Assembly: GCA_963971405.1 (NCBI GenBank)
Contig: OZ020489.1
Location: 43,788,510-43,852,509, forward strand
Direction: 5' to 3'
Length of the DNA stretch: 64,000 nt
Origin: Psococerastis gibbosa
Lineage: Eukaryota > Arthropoda > Insecta > Psocodea > Psocidae
Position 1 is the first letter of the stretch, and each line of letters begins with the position of its first letter. A program made the position numbers and the translations under genes. Below the pieces are notes generated by a model. It did no database searches. It saw only the letters and a list, made by a program, of their open reading frames with translations, and was not told where the DNA came from. Below, in pieces: positions 1 through 12,800 of the stretch.

Positions 1-484
1 GTTTTTCTCATACCAGCGAATGGTTCGTGAAATTGCAAATCTTGCCTATCTATCTATTATACAGGAAGGTGGCACTGCTGCATTTACTTTTAAGTGGTGT
101 ACAAACTATACGATGTCACAAGACAAACCGGCTACTTAGCGTTGCCAAATTACACTAAATCTAGCACCCGCACCACCTTCTTGTATAAAGCTATTCAGTT
201 CTACAATGAATGCAAACGAGTCCATGTAGATGCCAAATCTAAAAAAATCAATAGTATATTTTGTCGCTGATTGTGTGAAATACCAGCTTGACTCACATCA
301 CTAGATTGTTTGTTTGTGCATGTTTTTTTTTTGTATACGTAGGCCTAGGGTAATTTAGGTTAGGGCATTGGGTGTTTCCCCATGCGCCATTAGGCTTGAG
401 TACGCCCCGATTACGGTAAAATCTGTACATGTTTGAAAAAATAAAGAATTATTATTATTTATTATTACAATACCAATAATGGCC

Positions 485-575
485 GAAAATAGCAAAGAGG
501 TCGTTGGCAGAGTAAGGTTCAATGGGGCACTAAAGTAGGCCTACGTCCTTAAAAAATCATTTATTATAATAGATA
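485..575. repeat. Dispersed repeat fragment (GTCGTTGGC family)
   Basis: The stretch around ggtcgttggcagagtaaggttcaatg recurs near 4812-4890 and, with more sequence, at 7500-7695 (same strand) and at 51950-52110 and 62890-63060 (opposite strand). It is probably the end of a retroelement. Confidence 0.5.
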
Positions 576-639
576 TATGAGTCCCGGAGTCTACGTTATG
601 CCGAAGCTAGGTCAATAAACACGCATTCTTTCTGCGCAG

Positions 640-877
640 GTCCGGAGGGTCTTCAACGGACGCCGCGACGGCCCCACCTCCCCCTCCCCCTCCTGCACCC
701 GTCGCTGCCCCGCCCCCTCCTCCGCCTCCTCTATCCATGCCTGGCGCACCACCTCCTCCCTGTCCTGGGCCCCCGCCCATGCCCGGGATGTACCCAGACG
801 CGATGACCATCAAGAAGAAGGTGCTGACCAAGCACAAGTTGCCTACCATCAACTGGGTCGCGCTCAAACCGAATCAG
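640..877 (+). CDS. FMNL: Formin exon: FH1 proline tracts and FH2 start
   Basis: The acceptor is tttctgcgcag and the donor cag|gtgaga. It begins one base into a split codon and ends in phase 0. It encodes [17 protein letters not shown], more proline runs, and the conserved [11 protein letters not shown] that opens FH2. Confidence 0.92.
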
Positions 878-3800
878 GTGAGAGTGTTTTGCAGAACAAG
901 CAATAGAGATTAGAGATGTTTCATACTTATGGATTTTCGTGCGAGTGTTAATGGCAGAATGGAGAGAAGGAATGGTCCACATAAAAATATACATAATATA
1001 TAATCAATAAGATATAGGCCTAATATAATATTAAAAAACCTTTCTGAACATTAATATGCAACGTATTTCTGTCTGCCGGATCATCTACCTACTGTCAATT
1101 ACAGATGTATCTTTGTATTTTTTTAGGTTCGAGGTACGATATTCAACGATCTCGATGACGACAAGCTGTTCAAGGTGATCGACTTCGCCGATTTTGAGGA
1201 CAAATTCAAAATTGGTCTGAACGCGCCGATCGAACCAGGTGACGCGGAGACCGACGGGCTCAGTAGTTATCCCAGCAAGAGGTTCAAGAAACCCGAGAAT
1301 GTTACGCTACTGGAACATACGCGACTTCGGAATATCGGTAAGTTTGTAGTTTGTCGAGGCCAGGCGTAGTTGAGTTGGTAGAGAACTGGTCTTTAAGACC
1401 TGTAAGGTCGAAGTTCGAGACTTACTTCTTAGTACAGGGCTTCCAGCTCAGGTGATGCCGACTGCCTGATGTCTCAGAAATGCCCTCGATGCTAGTGTCC
1501 ACATGCTCGGCGTGCACAGGATCTTTTGATGTCCGCCTTTCTTGTGACCAGGCACTGAAGGGAAGAATAGTCGAGGTTCGACACTCGATGTAAAAGGAAA
1601 AATTTTCCAGCTAGCCTGAGTTTATTCTGCCCGTTTTGGGTCTTCATAACCAAGTTTTGGTTAGCCATATTTTTTGCCATGTCCGCTATACGATTAGTGT
1701 TGAATTGCTGATGTTATGTGTAGTATTTATTGCTTTGATTTTCCCCTAGTTAGAGCATATCGCTAGTTTGCTTATATTTGATTTCACTACCCCTAGACCC
1801 TTCTTCGTTGAAAGAATGCATTTTGACAAACACATAAGCTTGGATTATAAACAGGGAGTGGGGGGTAAGCATTGCACATGCTCGAGATGCCTTCATCAAA
1901 ATGCAGAAAATACTTCGTTGTCGGAATCGATTGAGAATTGTGAAATGTTATGTGTTCCCAATCGTTCTACATGGTATGGAGGGTTAGACGTTGACCCAAA
2001 CTATGGAGAACAGAGTCGGTGCATTTAAAATGTGGGTAAACAGACGATAACTCCGCATATAATGGAAAGATCGTGTCCCTAATGCTGAGGTCCTGAGGCC
2101 AATGGATACAGAAGCCGAGTTGCTGGTGATTGTTAGGAAACTGAAACTAACATACTATGGCCATGTGATGAGGAACGAGAAATATCGCCTTCTGCATGTT
2201 ATAATCATATAGAAGATAACAGAACTGAGGGTTCCCGGCAGAAGAAGAATTTCCTGTTTGGAAAACCTACGGCAGTGGTTTGGCAAAAGCACGACTTCCC
2301 TTTTCAGAGCAGCAGTCTCCAAAGTCCAAATTGCCATGATGTTCGCCAATCTTCGCTAGAAGTGGCGTATTAAGAAGAATAAGCTTGCTGTTTGGCCCTT
2401 TGTTAACATTCAGAGCATTCGACATTTTCAAGTGCATTCTTTTAGCGAGACAATTATACTGTCTGTAGTAGATTCTCATCTTGGCTATTACCTGTATTTA
2501 TTAGCACCTGATCCCTATATGTGTGCCTATTGCACGTGTTGTAGCTATTTCTCGGCGGAAGCTTGAAATGCCTGTAGAGCAAGTCACCGCCGCGGTCAAC
2601 TCCCTCGATCTCAAACTTCTGTCGCTGGAAAATGTGGAAATTCTTCAGCGGATGGTTCCATCTGAGCAGGAGGTACGTAATATTATGCTGTGTACTCTAG
2701 TTTGTACATTTTTTTTTTATATAAGCTATCTAGGATCTATGCCACTTGGGGTAGCTAGGTCAACATGGTCAGATGGGGATATCTCGATCCAGAAACCTCT
2801 GTGAATGTGACGATTTTCAAAAGTGGGAACACCTACTCCAATACCCAAGGGCCCCAAGTGTGGCGACACATACGGCAACCTGTGGAGGGATGGCACTTCA
2901 GCACTTACTGGTACTGTACTGGACGTAAAAGTTTTTGAAATTTTTGAGTTTTTTAGCATTATTTTTTGGGGTATTAGACCTTTCTGTTCGGGCACGACAA
3001 AGTAATACAATGTGGTTTAAAACTTTCAAGTTTAACTAGCAACTCCAGTTTACCACATGTTGTTCGCAAGCACTTACTTATCTATGCTTTTCATTAGTAG
3101 GGCGCCAAAAAGATTTGCGCTTCATTGTAAGCCTTGTGACATCGTGGAGCTTGGTGGACATCTCAGTTTAGTCATTTAGAGTTTCAAAATATCTATGGCT
3201 CCGTCAAGGACCTACATAACTTAATGACTTATTGTGTTTTTTTAGACGAAGTTATATCGAGAGTACCTGGTTCAAAGTAAAACCACCAATTTGCTGACGG
3301 AAGAAGACAAGTACCTGCTTCAACTGGGCAGGATAGAAAGGCTGGCCACAAAGCTCAATATTATGAATTACATTGGCAACTTTGTGGACTGTCTGCATCT
3401 CATCACACCTGTAAGTAACCTTACCCTGTATAGCTAACCGGCAATCTGTCTCCCGGCATTGTTCATGTGCTCCTTGAACGAATCACTATCACCGAAGTTC
3501 TTAAGCAAGCGAAGAGTCCTCCAGCTCCTCCTGTTTTCAAATCTAAGGAATCTACCCCTGAGCCGCAGAAACTGTCACCAAAGGAGAGTGCGAATAACAA
3601 AAAATTGCCCCATTTAAACGAACGCTAGATTTATCACACTTAATTAAAATTTGGCTTATATTTCAGCAAATTCAAGCAATAATTTCTGCCTCCTCATCTG
3701 TAAAAAGCTCAAAAAAATTACGTAGGCTCTTAGAAGTTATCTTAGCTTTCGGAAACTACATGAACAGTGCTAAGCGAGGGCCAGCGTATGGCTTCAAGCT

Positions 3801-6800
3801 GCAAGCACTGGATTCCCTTATGGACACAAAGTCGAGTGATAAGAGAATGAACTTACTGCATTATATTGTGTCAACGGTGCGCGCCAAGATGGTTGAGCTC
3901 CTCAACTTCGATGCGGAGCTTTTGTATATTGAAAAAGCGTCTACTGGTGAGTTTTTACGGTACTACACACTCTGCCCCAAGTATTTACATATATAGATGC
4001 ATTTTACATATCTTAAAGCCTGAGGTGGGGGGGAAATTTACAGAAAATGGGGACACCCACACCTAGAACACGAGGCAAAGGCCAGCACCACACACACCCA
4101 AGTATGAGCGACTGGATTCTATACTACATGGTTTTGCCTACCTTAGAAAACTCCCGATTGAACTGAGAGCGGCGAGAAATATACAACTAACTTCCCTAAA
4201 TTGTTTAGAGACCATATCTTAGAGAAAGCTTTCTACACTGTCACTGAGGCACTAGCACAATGACAGAACTACCTGATTTTGACGATTTTAGACCTCGTAG
4301 ACTCATCAAAAATTGCAGGCCATTTTGTTATGTGCTAAGTACCTCTTTCTAACACTGATTGGTAACAATTATTGAATTTGATTTGCACAAAAATGATTGG
4401 TGTGTGTAATAATCCCGAGATAGTGCAATAGTTCAAAAACTATGGCCAAGTGTTAGTGAAAGCCACATGTCATGTACCGAAATGTTGAGGAGCATTTCTG
4501 TTTATTTAAAGGCTATTTTTTATGGCTCTGCGTTTGAAAATCATGTGTTAATCGGTAAAGTATGCTCACAGACCTGTTCGGTTTGATAGCTGTGTAGCTG
4601 TGCTAACCTGTTTTAGCAATACGAATCTTGTCATTAAGAGCATATAAGTAGAGGACCCTGCACATGTCGGGCTTGTGGTCCAGGGGTTAAACGACGCCCC
4701 GGTTAGGCATAGATCGTGGGTTCGAATCCCGCCAAGTCCTGTTTCTTCTACATTCTCTAATTTCGGCTAGAAATGCATTCAAAAACAATACCAATATTAT
4801 CCGCAAACCTATGGGGTCGTTGGCAGGGCAAGGTTCAATGCCACACTACATAACTACTCTACGTCCATAAGAAACCCTTCAATAGTAATACTATTGTAGT
4901 AGTCAGTACGTATCATCATCTGACTCCAGCCATGAAAGCCTTTGTAATTATAATTTTGTGAACGAGCGAGACTTATCATGTTAATTTTAAATCCGTACCA
5001 ATCTACCAAGCATCTGCTTCATGAACAATTGCCCCAGTTTCACGGTATGGGAGCAATATATAAGCCTTCTCCACTCCTACCTGTTCTTCTTTTGACCCAA
5101 TGACGTTGTTTTGCTCAGTTTCACTGGAGAACATCATCACGGACGTTCATGAGTTGGAGAAGGGGATGGACATGGTGCGTAAAGAGAACGAGCTGCGAGG
5201 CAAAGACCGTCAGAGTCACGTGCTCAAGGACTTTCTAGCTAATTCCGAGGACAAGCTGAAAAAGTTGAAGGCGGACACGAAGGTAAATACATGCCCACAC
5301 ACCCTGTACCATGTGAAAGAGGCATATTACAAATTACAACACAAAGTAGCCGAATCAATGTTGTTGTTTTTTTTAGGTGGAAATTAAAACATGGTTTGGC
5401 CGGAAAGTAATGAGACTGATTATTTTTTACAAAATTTATTGAACATACATACTTCTTCATAATAAGACCCTTTCGCCATTTTTGCCAACGTGATTCCTAT
5501 GCTGTATAAGCTCCCTGGAACTCCTCTGCCGGAATACTGTTCAGTAAGGTCATCGTAGAAGCTTGGACGTTCTCCATGGTCCCCAAATGATGTCCTTTGA
5601 GCTCCCTTTTCAGTTGAAGAAATAAAAAGAAGTTCGCTGGAGCTAAGTCTGGACTGTAAGTGGACTGAGGAATCGTTTCGACACCAATCAGAGTCAAGTA
5701 GGAGGTGACAACAAAGGTGCATTATCATGATGCAGTTTCCATGACGCTCGGATCTCTTTTCGGACGCGGGTGACTCTGTAATTCAGCCTTTGAAGCACTT
5801 CTTATAAAATTAAGCATTGACAACCTGGCCAGAGGGTACTAACTCTTGGTTTACAATCCCCTTAACATCAGTATAGCCTCAATAATTAGGCCCATTACTT
5901 TCTGGACAAACCCTGGGTGCAAAGGTGCACAAACGACCCTACACAAATCTTACAATAAAAGCCATATTTTTACTAAAACCTCTAGGCCATCAACAGTATA
6001 TTTAGTTTTTTTAGTATATTTTAGTAATACTCGACAAAGTTGCGTTCTTATTATTTAATTTACTAGGTTAAATCTTAAGATTTACACAGTTTTGAGCTAA
6101 CAGTAAATAAGTGTGTGCTGAAACGTCCTCAGCCTGCTGAACAATACATAATTGTCCTTAGGCATCGAGTAAGATCTCTATTGAAACTTTTTGTAGTAAG
6201 ACTTTGTTTCTAGGCTCTTAAAGTTTTAATTTTGTAAACAAACTTGATGATTTATAGTTTAAGGCCAGCAATTGAAGTTACACTGCTGAATAAAGTTCTT
6301 TAAATGTGTATTAGTGTATTATTCGATTACTTTTTACTCAAAGGTGGCGCAGGAAGCGTTTCAAGACTGCGTTGAATTCTTCGGGGAGAGTCCTCGCTCT
6401 ATCGACGCCAGTGGATTTTTCTCACTGCTTGTTCGGTTCGCAAGGGCCTTTAAGGTAAATTGCTTATGGGTTTTTGGTTTATTATGTTATCCCTGCGGAA
6501 AGAAAATGTAATTCATCCAGTCATGCGCTCATTTTCGATACGATTCATTAATGCAACAGCAACTGTCAACATTTATACTTTAAATGGCACTGCTTGCTCG
6601 TTTTACAATAAGTAAAGGAAAGTAAATTCGTGTCGGGGTGGTACTACCCGTGGTGCAGGAGTTTTCAGGTTGCATCAACAGCCTCCTGTTTAACCTATCG
6701 ACAGTCAGGGAAGACTGCCGGGACCGCCGGCTTTACATGCCCTCCGAAGCATGGTAGTCAGAAGATAAATAATTGTACCACTAGAAAATTTTGGCATTCG

Positions 6801-9800
6801 GGTGGGACTCGAACCAGTCACCTTCTGGATGATAGTCCGAGTCGTTACCTCTACGCCATTCTGACTACTACAATGCGGAGAAAATGCGATGACCTACCGG
6901 GCAGCATTGGACTCGTATCTGTTCTTAGTTAAGTCATGCTTCCACCTGTTACACTGCGCCTATGGTAAGTTTGTCACAGCTTGCCCATTATCAATTGTTA
7001 TTTATTTATTATCCAATGCCCACTCTTGGCATCTCGGCCATTCGGTGTCGCACAAGCCAGTATAGATCAGCGAGGAGATATTCTCCTGTGTTCACCGACG
7101 AGTCTCGAGCGTCTGCAAGCCCCGGGCATCCAAAGAGATGATCGGCCACCATTGAGGGGTGTCCACACAGGGGGCATGAGGACGAGTCGAATACGCCTAT
7201 CCTATGTAGGTGTGAAGCTAGGTAGTCGTGTCCAGTGAGGGCTCTGAAGGAGGCAACAAACACGTGGCGGGGGAGGTTTCGGTTGATTGGCCCGTCCTTT
7301 ACTACCCTCTCCCACTTCTTGCCCTGTGCAGCTGTGGCATGACGAGTTTTTACTTGATTAGCACATGTGCAGTTTATTAGTGATCTCGCAGAGGAGAGTG
7401 TAGTTTTCACTTTAACCTGCTGTAGTGATGCGCCAAGTTTAGCTAGGTGGTCTGCATTCTCATTTCCAGCCACACCTATGTGACTCGGAATCCACTGAAG
7501 TGCAATCGGTTTTATCATTATTATCAATTGTAGTCGGTGTAGGTTGACAATTTGCAAATATGTTTGCCAATGGCTTAATATTCTTACGGAAACAATGTAA
7601 GTAATGTTCGAAATCCATGGAGTCGTTGGCATTGGGCAAGGGATCAATGGGCCACTGTAAGTTGTAGGTTCATAAAAACGTCCTTCAGGACATTATTAAC
7701 AATTAACCGGCAGCATTGAGTCCGCCGACTCGCTATTCCAAAGTCAGTTTAGTGAACGTTTTTGCTTTGCCCGTCCATTTCTCATGTAACAGAGTACTAC
7801 AGTAGGAGATAAAAGCAGGATAACAAGACGTATTCGCTGATTTTTTTTCATTTATTTATTTATAGATGGCGGACCAAGAAAATGAGCAGAGGCGTAGGAT
7901 AGAGGCGGCAGCCGCTCTCGACCTGGCCAAAAAGCAAAACAACCAAGATCTGGTCATAAAAAATAAAATAAACCAAAAGAAACAGCAGGTATGATATGTA
8001 TGTATTAACATATTACGGGCACTTTCAAAGAAGGGGCCGATGAAGGGTCTAATAGGCGCGCTGAAATTTTTTTGAAGAAAGGAGAAAGTAGAAGCTCCTA
8101 TCTGGCCATGAAGGTGGAAGCCAGCCTGAATTTGAAATAGGCACGTGAAAATGGAAAAAGTAGGGTTGCGTTTGCAGTTCTCCATCCAAATTACGTAGCC
8201 CAGCTGGGAAACGGTTAGGAATAGCGTAGGATATTATGTTTTGTGTTATATATTATGTATATGTTAGGCAAATAAATAAATAAATAAGGACTTTTTTTCT
8301 ATTACTAAGCCAACCTAGCGGAGCTAGGGATATAAAGCACTCTCTTACACTCAACTAGGACTTGTCTTGTACCAAGCCAGCGGAGTCAGGAGCAATTGGA
8401 ACCACAGCACTTCTTGTTGAAAATAACTTGCAGCAACCAGCAGTTCGAGTACGAGTAATTTGAACGCAGTACGCCTTTTTTCTGCTATGTCCAATGGTTT
8501 CTATAAATAAATAAATATATATATATATATATTTCTGTTCAATATTAAGGTACTTCGATAGCATAGTGATAGCTTGTTCGTACATGTGTGAGTCTACACA
8601 TGCGACCGGTGACCTGTCGTAACTCGACACAGGTATTACCTACAGAGGCGACTGAAGAGGTTATTCGGATACATTCATTGACTTGTTTATATGCGAATAA
8701 TCCTTAAAAAATATATATATACATTGCAAGTAATTGACAAGAAAGTATAAAGTACAATAGTCAAAATCAGGTAGTTCTGTCATTGTGCTAGTGCCTCAGT
8801 GATAGTGTAGAAAGCTTTCACTAAGAGATGGTCTCTAAGCAATTTAGGGAAGTTAGTAGCATTTCTCGCCGTTCTCAGTTCAATCGGGAGTTTTCGAAGG
8901 TAGGTGAAACCTTGTAGTATAGGATCCAGTCGCTCACACTTGGCTGTGCGTGGCGCTGGCCTTACAAGGTCTCCCCGTTGCCTCGTGTTGTAGGTGTGGG
9001 TGTCCCCATTTTTTTAAATTTTCCCCACACCTCAGGCTTTAAGATTTGTAAAATGCATCTAAATATGTACAGACTTGGAGCCGTCATGATCGTGTACATG
9101 TTGGAGATTGCCAAACATGCCAGAAAGCAAGCATTTGCTGGTGTGATAGGATTTTGCGATTGTCTAAGACTATGATAAGCAAAAGCAAAGCAAAAATTTA
9201 ATTTAGTGCAGCTACCTGAGAAAGAAACCTGAAAAATAAGGTTTAACGCCCGTAATAACCTAGACCTTATTAAGGAAAGAGTCTTGAAGATGAATGTAGT
9301 AGTAATACGCAGCAGGGGGCAGAATAGGCCACAAGTCTTAAGTGCATATGCTACAACGTACCCCCAAAAATAAGAGTTGAAAATCCTGTGCCAAGTTGTA
9401 GCTAATAGTCAGCGAAATCGGCTTGTCTGAGTGGCTCCAACCAGCCGTAAATGGGCCACTTTGTTACTACAGTAAGATGATTTTAGTTTTATTTTACACA
9501 GACGATATGACGCCGTCCGCTGTTAGTAATGCGAGTATTATTCAACAGTAAGTTTCTTATAAACACCAAGGGGAAGGGTTTCATAGCACTGTACATTAGT
9601 TGTTTCTTTACCTTTTACTTATTAAATTAGCACAAGCCGAGACACCTTTCTAATGTTTCTGTCAACAAATTTATTTAAAAACACATAAAGGGAAAGAAGT
9701 GTAGAGCGTTATAAATCGCAATGGCCGCAGTGATGGTTCTAGTTATCACAATCATTATCAGTAAGCAGCTCCTATTGTCTGGGGTGTTATATGTGAGCCT

Positions 9801-12800
9801 CTTCCACTCCTTCCTGCCTTCTGATCATTGAGGACTGTCTCCGGAGCCAGTCCCACTCTTCTGAGATCGTCCTCACTTTGGTTTCTGCATCAGTTCATCC
9901 TCAATTTGGCTTCTGCATCTCTTCCTAGGCTATCATCTCCTTCCTATAGCCTCTTTCCATTCTCCCACCAATGGTCCCTCAAGATCGAATACTCTCCAGT
10001 CCTGATCCTATCCCTCATCGCTCTCTGGCGTTCTCTTGAACTTACCGTGACCGATCCATAAGTATGTGATACATGAGCCGCGTCTAATCCCACCTGTCTC
10101 TCCTCTTCTGATCATTCAGCACCAGTCCCACTCTCCTGAGATCGTCCTCAATCTACTTTCTTTAAATCATCCCAGATTTTCCTCTTCCTCGTGTTCCCTC
10201 AATTTCTTCCTCTAGCCGTTCGCTTTACGTTTCCGAAAAATTGCTTTTTTTATATAAACTTGTTTGCACAAAATAAAAATTAACAGCTTCTCAATTTGGT
10301 TTCTTTCCTCTCCGTCGTTTAGCCTTATCAATCAAGCCACTTTGCGCTACCATTCTCACCACCAATGGCTCCTCAAGATAGAATACTCTTCATTCCTTAT
10401 GCTCTACCATCTCGTCCCTTGACGTTCTCTTGAACTTGTGACCGATCCAATGTAGTGTCCTCACTGTCATCTCCGCCATTGAGCCTTCATCGCCGAAATT
10501 CTTCTAATCACTTCATTCGTGGTCCTATTCCTATCCTTCTAGACTTCAGGTGGTTCGAGGTATAGAAAATACAGGGTTTGTCCGGAAAGCAATGTCAGTG
10601 AATTTTTTTTACGGAGGCTGTACGCGCAAGCGCGCGTTTAACTGGCTCAGATTTTGGTGGGGGGGTCTGGCAACGTGTTCCAACAAGCGTCAGCTGGCTA
10701 CCTATCGTTGTAGTGGTCAAATCAGTTGTTCCACGTGAGTCGGTACAGTAACCCGCTGCAAGAAGTAAAAAGCGTTCGCTTGAGCAACGGATGGCGATCT
10801 AGTTTTGCGTAAAACTGGAGAAGATTGCTGCGGAAACCATTATAATGTTGAAGAAGGCTTTTGGCGACGATTGCCTTTCGGTAAGGCAAATTTTCCGGTG
10901 GCATAAGGCCTTCACAGAAGGTCGGGAAGACGCCAACGATGAGCCCGGCGCTGGACGCCCATCAACATCCACTACCAACGGCTTAGCCCAGGGTAGATCC
11001 CCTGAAAAATGGTGAAAAAAGAAACAGTAAATTATAGTAGAATGAAATAGAAAATAGAAAAAAAAAATTTTACATCACACAGCCGTAGCCCTTATGTGTA
11101 TAAATATTACATAATGTAAAGCGAAAAACAACAACAACAAAAATTCCTACTGTTTATAGCCTATTGTAACTTCTTATTAAATAATTTAAATTTATAAAAC
11201 AAAACCTACCTAACTACCAAAGAACAACGTAATATATAAATATGTCCTAACTACCATTCTTACAATAAAATTGGAAATTGAAGATATGACAGACATTAAA
11301 GGAAAAATAAATTACCGGTGATCTGAGTTCGGGAGGCAGGTAGGGGTGGTTTTTAAGGGTGAAATATGGTACAACTTCATTTCCGGCAAAACAGCAAGTC
11401 CTATGGAAAAACGTCAAATAGCAAAAAGGTAGGTAATGAGAAGATGTACAACTTTAGTGATTACACTTTTTTCACATAACTTCAAATTTTATGAGAAAAA
11501 TGCCAAAAACCAAGGTTTCGGTTTTTTATTTTTAACTTTTACAAATAAAAAAAAAAAGGTTTTCATGTGATATTTCGTAGAAACTTACCTTTTTATGTTA
11601 TGAATACACTGTAATTTTTTGGATTTAAAATATTAATTTTTTTAACCTAATTTTGACTATAAATGGAAAAAGCACCCTAATTTTCAATCGAAAAATCTCA
11701 AGTCAAAAAGTCTATTTTTTAAAAAATTAGGTAAGCATTTTGTTCGTTGAAATCTCTACTTTCCGATGGTATAAAAAAAAATGAACACTACTGTTCAAGA
11801 ATTTCTAAAAAAATTCAAAAAACGAAATCGAAAACTGATGTCTTTGATAGGCTATTTAAAGTATAGTCCGGTCAAATTAGTCATTCGAAATTACAATAAT
11901 TCCACCTACATACACCTAATATTGTACTAAAATATCATTCGATTTTATTTTTTTTATGTTATGTAACGTTAAACATACTAGGCCTACTTAAGAACGAAAA
12001 TATTCCTATTTTTATTTTAGAGCTGATTGACACAGATTTAAATATAGGGCCTAGATAAACTAAATTGACCGGACTATACTTTAAATATCAAAGACATCAT
12101 TTTTCGATTTCGTTTTTTGCATTTTTTAGAAAGTTTTGCACAGTAGTGTAAATTGTTTTTTATACCATCGGAAAGTAGAGATTTCAACGAACAAAAAGCT
12201 CACCTATTTAAAAAAAAAAAATCGACTTTTTGACGTGAAATGTTTTGATTGAAAATTAGGGTGCTTTTTCCATTTATAGTCAAAATTAGGTTAAAAAAAT
12301 TAATATTTTAAATCCAAAAAATTACAGTGTATTGATAACAATTTGCATATTATTGGACTTTGTCTGTTTGCAAATAAACGTTTATTTATTTAATTTAACA
12401 TAAAAATGTAAGTTTCTACGAAATATCACGTGAAAATCTTTTTTCAATCTTTTTTTTGTAAAAGTTAAAAATAAAAAACCAAAACCTTGGTTTTGGCATT
12501 TTTCTCATAAAATTTGAGGTTATGTGAAAAAAGTGTAAAGACTAAAGTTGTACATCTTCTCATTACCTACCTTTTTGCTATTTGACGTTTTTCCATAGGA
12601 CTTGCAGTTTTGCTGGAAATGAAGATGTACAATAATTCGCCCTTAAAAACCACCCCTACCTGCTTCCCGAACTCAGATCACCCGTAATTTATTTTTCCTT
12701 TAATGTCTGTCATATTATCCATTTCCAATGGGTTTCATTCTACTATAATTTAATGTCTTAAAAAAAAAAAATTATATACCCCGGGCTAACTGAGTGACTT

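Noticed and set aside
607-867. Minus-strand glycine-rich frame
   Set aside because: It is the complement of the formin FH1 proline codons; the plus strand has splice sites and homology.
1351-1425. Possible tRNA gene
   Set aside because: Boxes A and B are present but the stems pair poorly and it sits in repeat sequence; a SINE head is more likely. The same applies to 4668-4742 and 46995-47070.
8510-8533. AT dinucleotide microsatellite, and another at 34450-34466
   Set aside because: Ordinary simple repeats; the second only supplies the TA target of a Tc1/mariner element.
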